A stretch of DNA of 33,167 nucleotides from positions 1-33,167 of the forward strand of contig JAFSZZ010000113.1 of NCBI GenBank assembly GCA_017458765.1. The letters run 5' to 3'. The notes beneath the pieces are model-generated. The model was given only the letters and a program-made list of their open reading frames with translations, was not told the origin of the DNA and searched no databases. Below, in pieces: positions 17,096 to 25,439 of this stretch. Every line of letters starts with the position of its first letter. The stretch's first letter is position 1. Origin of the DNA: Lachnospiraceae bacterium. GTDB lineage: Bacteria > Bacillota > Clostridia > Lachnospirales > Lachnospiraceae. The position numbers were made by a program, and so were the translations under genes.

Positions 17096-17544
17096 TCCCT
17101 CTCGGCTTCACGTTTCATATCTTTTTTGGCAATATCCTGACGCTTATCATATAGTTTCTTACCTTTGGCAAGTCCTATCTCCACTTTCACGAGACTTCCC
17201 TTTAGATAAACCTGAAGCGGCACTATGGTGTAACCTTTCTCGGCAATCTTACCCGTAAGCTTCCTTATCTCATATCGATGCAGAAGAAGCTTCCTCGTAC
17301 GAAGCGGGTCTCTGTTGAAGATATTGCCCTTCTCATATGGACTTATGTGCATGCCGATGATATAGACCTCATTATTCTGTATCTGGATATACGATTCCTT
17401 GATACTGCACTTGCCCTGTCTTAATGATTTGATCTCCGTTCCAAACAGTGCTATACCGGCTTCATACTTATCCTCTATGAAGTATTCATGGTATGCCTTC
17501 TTGTTATTTGCTATAAGCTTGAATGATGTTTTATCCTTAGCCAT
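17074..17544 (-). CDS. smpB: SsrA-binding protein SmpB
   Basis: 156 residues from the ATG at 17544 (GGGAG 5 nt upstream). An ATG four codons earlier is possible, but the MAKDK start matches the family. Diagnostic segments are [42 protein letters not shown], the HISPYEKGN loop and the basic tail [23 protein letters not shown]. SmpB is an OB-fold protein that binds the tRNA-like end of tmRNA and delivers it to stalled ribosomes. The length is normal. It lies between rnr and ssrA, the common Firmicutes order. Confidence 0.97.
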   Translation of the reverse strand: MAKDKTSFKLIANNKKAYHEYFIEDKYEAGIALFGTEIKSLRQGKCSIKESYIQIQNNEVYIIGMHISPYEKGNIFNRDPLRTRKLLLHRYEIRKLTGKIAEKGYTIVPLQVYLKGSLVKVEIGLAKGKKLYDKRQDIAKKDMKREAERDFKIRNL

Positions 17545-17626
17545 TTCCGCTCCCATATTCCTGCCGGCCGCTGTCCGACCAATTTAAGTTATCACCGGCG
17601 GTCTGACAAACTTCTTCTCTGCCCTG

Positions 17627-19606
17627 TCAGGCGAGGACAAAATCAACTGCCCGCAGAGCCATATCTACATCGCTTACTCTTACGCGTACCTGCTGCCCCA
17701 ATGTGTATCGCCTGTGCGTATTCTCTCCTACAAGTTCGTGATCATCTTCATTGTAGTCAAAATAGTCACCCTCTATCTTGGAGATATGCACAAGTCCCTC
17801 AACAGTATTGGCAAGTCCGACATAAATCCCCCAGTTTGTCACTCCTGTTATCACACCGTCAAACTCTTCACCTATGTGTTCCTGCATATATTCAGCCTTC
17901 TTTAGCTTATAGGTCTCCCTCTCCGCCTCATCCGCAAGCCTCTCCCTGCTGCTCGACCTCGAAGCCACTTCATCGAGCATTTTACGATAATGACTTATAC
18001 GTTCATCCTTAAGCCTGCCATGCAGGCTCTCCTTTATGATCCTGTGTATCTGAAGATCGGGATAACGGCGTATCGGAGACGTAAAATGGCAGTAATACTT
18101 ACATGCCAGCCCGTAATGACCCAGACACTCGGTCGAGTACTTAGCTCTCTGCATCGAGCGGAGCGTAACGGAACTTATCATGGCTTCCTGCGGCGTATCC
18201 TTTATCTTCTCGAGCAGCTTCTGCAGTTCCTTCGGGTGGACCTCATCACCCTTAACCTTGATACCGTATCCGAACCTGCGGATCAGCAGTTCAAGCTTCC
18301 TTATCTTCTCGGGATCCGGATCCTCATGCACACGATAAACAAACGGTATATCCTTATGTCTGAAATGCTCGGCCACCGTTTCATTGGCAGCAAGCATGAA
18401 ATCCTCTATTATCCGCGTGGCCTCATTCCTGTCATACGGTCCCACATCGACCGGCCTTCCCTTATCATCAAGCGTTATCTTCGTCTCGGGCAGGTCAAAA
18501 TCGATCGCGCCGCGTTTTTTCCGCCTCCGTCTCAATATACCGGCTAATTCCTTCATCAGGAAGAACATCGGCACAAGTTCCCGGTATTCTTGCGTAAGTT
18601 CCTTATCATTATCCTCTATTATAGCGTTTACCGCGGTGTATGTCATCCGTCTGTCAGTGCGTATAACGCTTTCCGCTATCTCATGCTCAAGAAGCTTGCC
18701 GGATCTGTCAAAAGTCATAATACAGCTTAAGGACAGCCTGTCAGCCTTCTCGTTAAGCGAACATATCCCGTTACTTAAGCGCGGCGGCAGCATGGGCAGC
18801 ACTCTGTCGACAAGATATACGCTCGTCCCCCTCTTGAGTGCTTCCTTATCAAGCGCCGAGTGCTCTCTGACATAGTGCGAAACATCGGCTATATGGACCC
18901 CCAACACATAGTTTTCGCCGTCCTTATATACACTGACCGCATCATCCAGGTCCTTGGCCTCCTCCGAATCAATGGTCACCATGAATTGATCCCTAAGATC
19001 CAGCCTTCCGTGTATGTCTTCATCACATACTGCATCAGGAACCTTATCCGCCTGCCTTAAAACCTTCTCCGGAAACTGTACCGGAAGATCATACCCCTTT
19101 ATTATCGACAGTATGTCCACTCCAGGATCATTCTCATGTCCAAGTATCTCGGTTATCCTGCCTTCAGGGCTTTTTAACTTGGATCCGAAATCGGTTATCT
19201 CTACAACTACCTTATGACCGTCCACTGCTCCCATCGAACGCTCAACAGGTATGAAAATATCGCGGCTCAACCTGGCATCATCGGGTATTACAAAGCCGTA
19301 ATGGTTCTTTGATCTCTCATATGTGCCGACTATCATGCGTTTTTCAGGCTCGGGTTCATCGACTAAAGAGTATCTTCCCCGCTTTGATATTTCGATCTTC
19401 CCGTCTTCGAGCAGTTCCTCAAGTATCTTATGCAGTTCATTTCTGTCTCTTTTCCCAACCTGCAAAAATACAGCCAGTTCCTTCTCTTTCATCGGAACAT
19501 ATGCTTTCTCCTGCATAAGCTTAATGAGCATCTGCATACGGAGTTCATATCTGTTCTTCGCTTCCTTCTTATTCGATTTTTCCCTTTTATTTCTCTTTTC
19601 CTTCAT
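17627..19606 (-). CDS. rnr: Ribonuclease R
   Basis: 659 residues, slightly short for the family. Order of domains: Lys-rich N-terminus, winged helix (about 22-82), cold-shock OB domain (about 92-160, YERSKNHYGFVIPDD), RNB catalytic domain (about 200-540, with the metal-binding DSEEAKDLDDAVSV and the HIADVSHYV...LPMLPPRLSNGICSL segments) and a C-terminal S1 domain (about 575-659, FDGVITGVTNWGIYVGL). It is a 3'-5' processive exoribonuclease that degrades structured RNA and, with tmRNA-SmpB, nonstop mRNA; the smpB and ssrA neighbours fit. The ribosome-binding site at the ATG 19606 is weak (GGGATC). A terminator lies just upstream, so expression depends on read-through from secG or an unseen promoter. 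Confidence 0.96.
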   Translation of the reverse strand: MKEKRNKREKSNKKEAKNRYELRMQMLIKLMQEKAYVPMKEKELAVFLQVGKRDRNELHKILEELLEDGKIEISKRGRYSLVDEPEPEKRMIVGTYERSKNHYGFVIPDDARLSRDIFIPVERSMGAVDGHKVVVEITDFGSKLKSPEGRITEILGHENDPGVDILSIIKGYDLPVQFPEKVLRQADKVPDAVCDEDIHGRLDLRDQFMVTIDSEEAKDLDDAVSVYKDGENYVLGVHIADVSHYVREHSALDKEALKRGTSVYLVDRVLPMLPPRLSNGICSLNEKADRLSLSCIMTFDRSGKLLEHEIAESVIRTDRRMTYTAVNAIIEDNDKELTQEYRELVPMFFLMKELAGILRRRRKKRGAIDFDLPETKITLDDKGRPVDVGPYDRNEATRIIEDFMLAANETVAEHFRHKDIPFVYRVHEDPDPEKIRKLELLIRRFGYGIKVKGDEVHPKELQKLLEKIKDTPQEAMISSVTLRSMQRAKYSTECLGHYGLACKYYCHFTSPIRRYPDLQIHRIIKESLHGRLKDERISHYRKMLDEVASRSSSRERLADEAERETYKLKKAEYMQEHIGEEFDGVITGVTNWGIYVGLANTVEGLVHISKIEGDYFDYNEDDHELVGENTHRRYTLGQQVRVRVSDVDMALRAVDFVLA

Positions 19607-19615
19607 GATCCCGAT

Positions 19616-19647
19616 AAAAAACGCCCCTAAGGTATCCTTAAGGGCGT
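19616..19647 (-). terminator. Attenuator-like terminator between secG and rnr
   Basis: On the minus strand ACGCCCTTAAGG, loop ATA, CCTTAGGGGCGT, then TTTTTT. It is strong and ends only 10 nt before the rnr start codon, so part of the secG transcript must pass it for rnr to be made unless another promoter exists. Confidence 0.75.
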
Positions 19648-19677
19648 AACATTCATAAAATTTCCATTTATTGATGA

Positions 19678-19911
19678 TCAGAACCGCTTAAGATTAAGCA
19701 GAACGGTAAACACCATAAATGCGATCGCAAGTATCCTTGTTATCATAACAAGCTTGCCTTCCATCGAACGTCCCTTATTCTTACCCCAATATGTCTCAGC
19801 AGCACCGCTGATCGCACCAAGACCTGCACTTTTGCCTTCCTGTGCGAGTACTATTGTCGATAATGCAAGACAGATCAGTATAAATACGATCGTCAGTATT
19901 GTTCTTAACAT
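19678..19911 (-). CDS. secG: Protein-export membrane protein SecG
   Basis: 77 residues from the ATG at 19911 with GGGAGGG 4 nt upstream; the in-frame ATG at 19929 has no such site. Two membrane segments (about 2-22 and 53-73) flank the conserved loop QEGKSAGLGAISGAAETYWGKNK, which is the SecG signature. SecG is the small accessory subunit of the SecYEG translocon. The secG-rnr-smpB-ssrA order is typical of Firmicutes. Confidence 0.95.
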   Translation of the reverse strand: MLRTILTIVFILICLALSTIVLAQEGKSAGLGAISGAAETYWGKNKGRSMEGKLVMITRILAIAFMVFTVLLNLKRF

Positions 19912-19979
19912 AGATCCCTCCCGGTCCAAACATCTTCAGACCTTATCAGATATAAGTATTTCAATTAACACGCCTTAAT

Positions 19980-20008
19980 ATGATAACACAGTTCAAGTAC
20001 TATTTCAA
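19980..20008 (-). promoter_or_regulatory. Promoter of secG
   Basis: On the minus strand TTGAAA (20003-20008), a 17-nt spacer and TATCAT (19980-19985), starting only a few bases past the livF stop codon. No terminator is seen after livF, so some read-through is likely. Confidence 0.6.
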
Positions 20009-20015
20009 CACTTTT

Positions 20016-20723
20016 TTAACCACCCAGATATGCTTTTCTGACTGAATCATTATTGAGAAGTTCCTTACCTGTTCCGGTGGTCACTATCCTGCCCGTCTCA
20101 AGCACATATCCTCTGTCTGCGACAGACAACGCCATCTGGGCATTCTGCTCGACAAGAAGTATAGTTGTACCCTTTGAATGAAGCCTCTTTATTATATCAA
20201 ATATCTGCTCCACAAGGATCGGAGCAAGTCCCATCGAAGGCTCATCGAGCATAAGTATCTTGGGATGAGACATAAGAGCACGCCCCATTGCGAGCATCTG
20301 CTGTTCACCGCCCGACAGCGTTCCGGCTACCTGCTTATATCGTTCCTTAAGTCTGGGGAACAGATCCGTTACCATATCAAGATCCTCCAAAAGACCGGTA
20401 CCGTCACCCGTATAAGCACCCATCTCAAGATTTTCCCTTACGGTAAGCTGATGAAAAATACGCCTTCCTTCAGGACAGAGTGCCATACCCTCTTTTACTA
20501 TCTTATGCGCAGGAGTGCCCAAAAGGTTTTTACCGTTCAGCAAAACGTTTCCATTCCTGGGCTTGAGCAGACCCGCAATAGTATTCAGCGTGGTTGATTT
20601 TCCTGCTCCGTTAGCACCAATAAGCGTAACTATCTCGCCTTCATTAACTTCAAAAGATATGTCCTTTATGGCATGTATGCTTCCATAATATACATCCAGT
20701 CCGGATACGTTAAGTAAACTCAT
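20016..20723 (-). CDS. livF: Branched-chain amino acid ABC transporter, ATPase LivF
   Basis: 235 residues from the ATG at 20723; AGAGGGA, which overlaps the livG stop, is its ribosome-binding site. Walker A GANGAGKST, signature LSGGEQQMLAMGRAL, Walker B ILMLDEPSMGLAP and the switch His region LLVEQNAQMAL are intact. The C-terminus is the short LivF type (VRKAYLGG). With LivG it powers the LivHM permease at the cytoplasmic face. It is the last gene of the operon. Confidence 0.95.
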   Translation of the reverse strand: MSLLNVSGLDVYYGSIHAIKDISFEVNEGEIVTLIGANGAGKSTTLNTIAGLLKPRNGNVLLNGKNLLGTPAHKIVKEGMALCPEGRRIFHQLTVRENLEMGAYTGDGTGLLEDLDMVTDLFPRLKERYKQVAGTLSGGEQQMLAMGRALMSHPKILMLDEPSMGLAPILVEQIFDIIKRLHSKGTTILLVEQNAQMALSVADRGYVLETGRIVTTGTGKELLNNDSVRKAYLGG

Positions 20724-20724
20724 A

Positions 20725-21567
20725 TCATCCCTCTTTTTGCTTTCCAAGGTAAGCTTCTATCACCTTAGGGTTATTCTGTATATCACTCGGAGTCCCTTTT
20801 GCTATGATCTCACCGAAATTCAGCACAGCGATACTCTCACAAACCCCCATTACAAGGTTCATATCATGTTCTATAAGAAGGATCGCTATCTGGAATTCAT
20901 CCCTTATCTTCTCGATATTTTCCATAAGTTCGGATGTTTCCGACGGATTCATGCCTGCGGCAGGTTCATCAAGAAGCAGGAGCTTGGGCTCGGTTGCGAG
21001 TGCACGTACTATCTCAAGACGTCTCTGTGCACCATATGGAAGCGATCCCGCAATATACTTGGCCATTCCCTGCATATCGAAGATCGACAGAAGTTCCATT
21101 GCCCGATCGTGTGCCTTCTTCTCCTCCTTCCAATATTTCGGAAGACGGAACACTCCGGTAGGCATATGATACTTTATACTGTTATGTAAACCAATCTTAA
21201 CATTATCTTCAACTGTCAGCTTGTCAAACAGTCGGATATTCTGAAAAGTTCTTGCGATCCCTGCCTGGTTGACCTGGATCGTATTCATACCATGGGTATC
21301 CCTGCCGTCAAGAAGTATCGTCCCCCTTGTAGGTTCATATACCTTGGTCAGAAGATTAAATACCGTAGTCTTCCCGGCTCCGTTAGGTCCTATAAGTCCC
21401 GAGATCTCCGTCGGGCTCATACCGATATTGAAATCATTTACAGCGGTAAGTCCTCCGAAATCGATGCCAAGATGAGAAACCTCGAGCATAAGAGGCTTGT
21501 TCACATCCCTCTCGGGAACAAAGTTCGGACTCGGAAGCTGTACAAGCTTTATATCTTTATTACTCAT
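20725..21567 (-). CDS. livG: Branched-chain amino acid ABC transporter, ATPase LivG
   Basis: 280 residues. Walker A GPNGAGKTT (about 60-68), signature LPYGAQRRLEIVRALA, Walker B LLLLDEPAAGMNPSE and LLIEHDMNLVMG are all present, as is the LivG-type C-terminus (NPKVIEAYLG). An N-terminal extension of about 25 residues precedes the first strand. Its start overlaps the livM stop (ATGA), so translation is coupled. Confidence 0.95.
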   Translation of the reverse strand: MSNKDIKLVQLPSPNFVPERDVNKPLMLEVSHLGIDFGGLTAVNDFNIGMSPTEISGLIGPNGAGKTTVFNLLTKVYEPTRGTILLDGRDTHGMNTIQVNQAGIARTFQNIRLFDKLTVEDNVKIGLHNSIKYHMPTGVFRLPKYWKEEKKAHDRAMELLSIFDMQGMAKYIAGSLPYGAQRRLEIVRALATEPKLLLLDEPAAGMNPSETSELMENIEKIRDEFQIAILLIEHDMNLVMGVCESIAVLNFGEIIAKGTPSDIQNNPKVIEAYLGKQKEG

Positions 21568-22622
21568 CTCGCTTCCCCCTTCCGCAGTTTCTTAAATAAC
21601 GACTTTATCTTACTGTTTATGAACGCCATCGCTTTCTCATTATTTGTTACGAGCATAACAAGTATGAGCACGATCGCATACGCAAGCATACGATAATCCT
21701 GAAATTCTCTTAAGAGTTCGGGTAAGACGGTGAGCACTGCCGCCGCTATTATCGAACCCCTTAAGTTGCCGATGCCTCCGAGGACAACAAACACCAGAAC
21801 GAGGATAGATGTATTAAAGTCAAACTTCTTGGGAACTACCGTCGAAAAATTAAGAGCATACAGGGCTCCTGCCGATCCCGCCATTGCCGCACTTGTAACG
21901 AATGCCATCAGCTTATATTTGGTCACCGGAATCCCACAGGCTTCGGCTGCTATCCTGTTGTCCCTTATGGCTGCTATCGCACGTCCGGGTCTTGAATTAA
22001 CAAAATTCTGGATATAGAACAATACCAGCAGTATAAGGATTATCCCGACGAAAAACGTGGAAAGCTTGGTGATGCCCAGGGCGCCCATCGGTCCGGAAAG
22101 TATAGTCCTTCCCCCGGGCTCCATATGAAGTGACTGTTCATCCTTAAGTGAAAAATGAAGTCCTCTTCCGTCTATTCCGACGTAAAGACAGTTAAGAACA
22201 TTCTTTATTATCTCACCGAACGCAAGCGTAACTATGGCCAGATAATCACCTCGCAGGCGAAGCACGGGAATCCCTATGATAATACCCGCAATACCGGCAA
22301 CAAAAGCACCGATGAAAAGCGCGATGAAGAGCCTGACTATCCCGTTTGGAACAGCCGTGGACAAGCTGTTTGCAACCACCACGCCCGTAAAGGCACCCAC
22401 TGACATAAAACCTGCATGACCCAAACTCAGCTCGCCGGAAATACCGACAACGAGATTAAGCGACAGAGCCATTATAATATATGAGCATATCGGGATAAGC
22501 TGACCCTTTAGGGAACTTCCGAGATTTCCCGTTGCCGAGAGTATCTGGAACAGCAAAAAGAACACAATTATTATCCCGTAATTTACAAATCCTGAGATTG
22601 TCTGTTTTGAGAATTTTTTCAT
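21564..22622 (-). CDS. livM: Branched-chain amino acid ABC transporter, permease LivM
   Basis: 352 residues with about ten membrane segments. The family signature is visible: LSLGHAGFMSVGAF, LRLRGDYLAIVTLAFGEI, and the EAA-like loop RPGRAIAAIRDNRIAAEACGI. GGAGGTGG precedes the ATG. It pairs with LivH to form the membrane channel for Leu/Ile/Val or related substrates. The exact substrate cannot be read from sequence. Confidence 0.95.
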   Translation of the reverse strand: MKKFSKQTISGFVNYGIIIVFFLLFQILSATGNLGSSLKGQLIPICSYIIMALSLNLVVGISGELSLGHAGFMSVGAFTGVVVANSLSTAVPNGIVRLFIALFIGAFVAGIAGIIIGIPVLRLRGDYLAIVTLAFGEIIKNVLNCLYVGIDGRGLHFSLKDEQSLHMEPGGRTILSGPMGALGITKLSTFFVGIILILLVLFYIQNFVNSRPGRAIAAIRDNRIAAEACGIPVTKYKLMAFVTSAAMAGSAGALYALNFSTVVPKKFDFNTSILVLVFVVLGGIGNLRGSIIAAAVLTVLPELLREFQDYRMLAYAIVLILVMLVTNNEKAMAFINSKIKSLFKKLRKGEAR

Positions 22623-22634
22623 AGCGCCACCTCC

Positions 22635-23504
22635 TCAGACTTTCTCGGCCATCTTCTTACCGAGAAGACCTGTGGGTTTAACTATAAGTACTATGATAAG
22701 TACGGCAAATACGATCGCATCACTTAGCTGGGTTGAAATGTAAGCCTTGGCGAATATCTCTATTATCCCGAGCAGTATACCGCCGAGCATAGCCCCCGGT
22801 ATCGATCCTATCCCGCCAAATACCGCTGCTGTAAATGCCTTGATACCGGGCATTGCACCTGTCGTGGGCATAAGTGTCGGATAAGCCGAGCACAACAGTA
22901 CACCCGCTATCGCGGCAAGACCCGAACCTATCGCAAAAGTCATGGATATCGTGGCATTGACATTAATACCCATCAACTGTGCCGCTCCCTTGTCTTCGGA
23001 AACCGCACGCATTGCCTTACCAAGCTTCGTCTTCGTTGTGAACATCGTAAGTGCGATCATTATCACTATACAGGCGATTATCGTAACTATCGCAACCGAT
23101 GATATCTGGATATCACCTACAACAAGGTTGGGCAGATCCACCATGTTTGGAAATGCCTTGGGATTGGACGACCATATGAGCAATGCCGCATTCTGAAGGA
23201 AATAGGAAACTCCGATAGCCGTTATGAGCACTGCAAGAGAGCTCGCGTCCCTGAGAGGCTTGTATGCAAGCCTCTCAATAACTATACCGAGCATCGTACA
23301 TACGATTATTGAAAAAAGCACGGACGGAATTGCCGGCCATCCCAAATAGGAAGTCGAACAAAATGCCATATATCCTCCTATCATGATGACATCGCCGTGC
23401 GCGAAATTAAGCATCTTGGCTATACCATATACCATGGTATAGCCAAGAGCAATTATTGCATAAACACTTCCGAGACTGATCCCGTTTATCAGATATGATA
23501 ACAT
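22635..23504 (-). CDS. livH: Branched-chain amino acid ABC transporter, permease LivH
   Basis: 289 residues with about eight membrane segments. Typical LivH segments are GISLGSVYAIIALGYTMVYG, MLNFAHGDVIMIGGY, the cytoplasmic loop LGKAMRAVSEDKGAAQLMGIN and GIGSIPGAMLGG. The ribosome-binding site is GGGAG. It lies 12 nt upstream of livM in the same operon. Confidence 0.95.
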   Translation of the reverse strand: MLSYLINGISLGSVYAIIALGYTMVYGIAKMLNFAHGDVIMIGGYMAFCSTSYLGWPAIPSVLFSIIVCTMLGIVIERLAYKPLRDASSLAVLITAIGVSYFLQNAALLIWSSNPKAFPNMVDLPNLVVGDIQISSVAIVTIIACIVIMIALTMFTTKTKLGKAMRAVSEDKGAAQLMGINVNATISMTFAIGSGLAAIAGVLLCSAYPTLMPTTGAMPGIKAFTAAVFGGIGSIPGAMLGGILLGIIEIFAKAYISTQLSDAIVFAVLIIVLIVKPTGLLGKKMAEKV

Positions 23505-23530
23505 AACTACTCCCGATCAAAGATCTGCAA

Positions 23531-24775
23531 TCAAAGTCCTACATAAACTCCATCCTTGATAACAACTGCCTTAGGTGCCTTGTTTACCTCCCCGTTTGCA
23601 GTCCAGGTCATTCCCTCACCCGTTATACCGTCAACCGAGAACGAGGGATCCGAGAATACGGATACAAGGATCTTGCATATATCCTCATTTGACTTATCGG
23701 TAACATCAAGACCGCCGTTCTTAGCTGCATAGAACTTAAGAGCCTCATATATGGCATAAGGGCAGTCGTATCCGTCAGCTGCGAACTGGATAGGAACTTC
23801 CTTGAAGCTGTCCTGATACTTCTTAACAAAGTTAACTGTCTTCTCATCCTTGGCATCTGCCGAGAAAGGAGTAAGGAGCATTACGCCCTCTGCCAACTTA
23901 GTATCAAATCCCTCAAGTCCGAGGATACCGTCCATACCGTCAACACCGAACATGGGAACCTTATATCCCATAGCATCTGCCTGCTGAAGTATCAGTGAAG
24001 CAGGCGTATAATAAATGGGAAGGAAGATAAGATCAGCTCCAGCCTTCTGTGCATCCGTAAGCTGTACCGAGAAGTCGTTGGCTGTATCGTCCGTGAATGT
24101 AGTGGTAGATACCACTTCAAGACCTACCTCTGCAGCCTTTGTGCTGAATGTCTGGTAGATACCGGTAGAGTAAACATCTGAATTGTTATAGATTATGGCT
24201 ATCTTGCTTCCAAGACCGTTATCCTTGATATACTGTGCCGAAGCCGAACCCTGGTTGGGATCCGAGAAGCAGAGCTGGAAAATATCATCACCCTGCTCCG
24301 TAACTGATGTTGCCGAAGCAGAAGGAGTAAGCATGAACACACGGTCATTGTTGGCTTCAGCCGCAACAGCCACACAGGGAGTTGTAGTAACACATCCTAC
24401 GATAGCCTGTACATTCCAGTCCTTAAGCTTATTATATGCATTAACCGATTTCTCGGCATCATGCTCATCATCCTCAGGCTGATATTCCATCTTGAAATCA
24501 CCGCTTATCGCATTTATCTCATCAACTGCGATCTGGGTACCGTTTGTAACGGCGTTACCGTAAAGAGCTGCAGCACCGGTAAGAGGACCTATCATACCTA
24601 CCTTAAGTGTTCCTGTAAGAGCACCTGAGCCTCCCGCTGATGCTCCCGCATCCGTTGAAGACGCTTCCGATGCATCTGCACCGTCTGCCGGAGCAGCTGC
24701 TCCCGTACCGCCGCAGGCAGCCAGAGAACATGCCATTGCAGCAGACATAAACAAAGCCAAAAGTCTCTTTTTCAT
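23531..24775 (-). CDS. livJ: Branched-chain amino acid-binding lipoprotein (LivJ/LivK type)
   Basis: 414 residues from the ATG at 24775 with GAGGAGGG upstream; an in-frame ATG 33 nt earlier lacks one. Signal peptide with lipobox LAAC (C21), then an Ala/Gly/Ser-rich linker to about residue 52, then a type I periplasmic-binding-protein domain (LKVGMIGPLTGAAALYGNAV...). In a Gram-positive cell the lipoprotein is tethered outside the membrane and feeds LivHM. It is first in the operon behind two strong promoters. The family also binds other amino acids and amides, so specificity is open. Confidence 0.94.
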   Translation of the reverse strand: MKKRLLALFMSAAMACSLAACGGTGAAAPADGADASEASSTDAGASAGGSGALTGTLKVGMIGPLTGAAALYGNAVTNGTQIAVDEINAISGDFKMEYQPEDDEHDAEKSVNAYNKLKDWNVQAIVGCVTTTPCVAVAAEANNDRVFMLTPSASATSVTEQGDDIFQLCFSDPNQGSASAQYIKDNGLGSKIAIIYNNSDVYSTGIYQTFSTKAAEVGLEVVSTTTFTDDTANDFSVQLTDAQKAGADLIFLPIYYTPASLILQQADAMGYKVPMFGVDGMDGILGLEGFDTKLAEGVMLLTPFSADAKDEKTVNFVKKYQDSFKEVPIQFAADGYDCPYAIYEALKFYAAKNGGLDVTDKSNEDICKILVSVFSDPSFSVDGITGEGMTWTANGEVNKAPKAVVIKDGVYVGL

Positions 24776-24810
24776 AATATCCCTCCTCGTCTTACAAATA
24801 CAAAACATTT

Positions 24811-24857
24811 GTTATAAATATTTCTAAATTATAATGTCAATCCAATTATATTGTCAA
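24811..24857 (-). promoter_or_regulatory. Two overlapping promoters of the liv operon
   Basis: On the minus strand, promoter 1 is TTGACA (24852-24857), an 18-nt spacer and TATAAT (24828-24833), both boxes perfect. Promoter 2 is TTGACA (24835-24840), an 18-nt spacer and TATAAC (24811-24816). The -35 box of the second lies inside the spacer of the first. Confidence 0.75.
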
Positions 24858-24880
24858 GTCCGGGAGCCCGCCGAAACGCG

Positions 24881-24915
24881 CAAACCAAAACAGCAGGGGT
24901 GGGAGACCCTGCTGT
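24881..24915 (-). terminator. Terminator of the riboswitch-headed transcript
   Basis: On the minus strand ACAGCAGGG, loop of 8 nt, CCCTGCTGT, then TTTTGGTTTG. A 9-bp stem that ends the transcript before the liv promoters. It could also serve as a conditional terminator for a very long liv leader. Confidence 0.7.
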
Positions 24916-24997
24916 CTTGTGTAACATGTATTGTTATAGGATGATAAGATTTCATCTCATATTGGTCAATCTGCGACATATCGAACCTTCCTGAAAC

Positions 24998-25095
24998 GTC
25001 CGGCTCCACTCTCCTAAATCAAGGTCAAGCTTCTGCCTTCCTCCTCGGTTCCTGCTCTCCTAAATCAAGGTCAAGCATTCTACCGACTCCTCCAT
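24998..25095 (-). repeat. Two tandem 46-bp units in the candidate ncRNA
   Basis: An identical 22-bp core occurs at 25009-25030 and 25055-25076, and the flanks on both sides are also alike (TCCTCC-like blocks). In the RNA each unit carries CTTGACCTTGATTTAGGAG preceded by a GGAGG-like stretch. Confidence 0.75.
25025..25078 (-). CDS. Possible 17-residue ORF inside the ncRNA
   Basis: ATG at 25078 with GGAGGAG 8 nt upstream encodes MLDLDLGEQEPRRKAEA and then stops. The ribosome-binding site is good, but the second repeat unit has AAG in place of ATG and lacks a start. It could be a leader-type peptide or chance. No homologue comes to mind. Confidence 0.25.
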   Translation of the reverse strand: MLDLDLGEQEPRRKAEA

Positions 25096-25306
25096 CGGGC
25101 CCGGCAACTGGCTATCTTCTCTCTAGCCACGTCTCACCGCCTCCGCGTTTTCGGCCGCCCAGCCACCCCGATAATATCGACCCGTGGCATCGGCCTTATG
25201 CTCACCGCCACACTCCTTATCCTACATCTCTCAGACCGGATCCGCCGTGCTCTCAACACCTGCATCCCGACCCTCGACTTACCCTTTTGGGAACTTATTC
25301 GGACAT

Positions 25307-25390
25307 CCTGCAACGGTACCTGCATTGACTGCGGCTATCGGATTAGACCCTATAGCTTTGCGTCCTTACCTTTCGATAAGTTTGCCAATA
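25307..25390 (-). promoter_or_regulatory. Cyclic-di-GMP-I riboswitch aptamer (GEMM-I)
   Basis: The RNA begins GGCAAAC, then the P2 stem CUUA-UCGAAAG-GUAAG with a GAAA tetraloop, then the invariant GGACGCAAAGC (25355-25365), GGGUCUAAUCC and a closing CAGGUACCG. This is the order of the well-known Vibrio Vc2 aptamer, in which the G in GGGC and the C near the 3' part of P3 hold the ligand and the tetraloop docks into P3. The aptamer starts about 15 nt after the predicted transcription start. What it regulates is not obvious because no gene follows before the terminator. Confidence 0.85.
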
Positions 25391-25411
25391 TTCAATTCAT
25401 CTTATGGTTAG

Positions 25412-25439
25412 ATTATAACACTTTTCACAAATATGTCAA
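25412..25439 (-). promoter_or_regulatory. Consensus promoter of the riboswitch transcript
   Basis: On the minus strand a perfect TTGACA (25434-25439), a 16-nt spacer and a perfect TATAAT (25412-25417). It lies 33 nt past the sortase stop codon. Confidence 0.8.

Larger units (their letters stand above)
24890..25405 (-). ncRNA. Candidate c-di-GMP-responsive non-coding transcript
   Basis: About 520 nt from a perfect promoter to a terminator, with a c-di-GMP-I aptamer at its 5' end and no frame resembling a protein. The segment downstream of the aptamer is richer in GC than its flanks. It holds a compound hairpin at 25153-25195 (GGCC, GCCAC and CGAT arms pairing with ATCG, GTGGC and GGCC), a stem TGGCTA/TAGCCA at 25109-25129 and two tandem repeat units at about 24998-25095. 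I do not recognise it as RNase P, SRP, 6S or a group I intron. It lies between the sortase and the liv operon, all on one strand. Confidence 0.6.

Noticed and set aside
24890-25305. RNase P RNA, SRP RNA, 6S RNA or a group I intron
   Set aside because: None of the conserved cores I know for these RNAs (for example GAGGAAAGUCC of RNase P) could be found.
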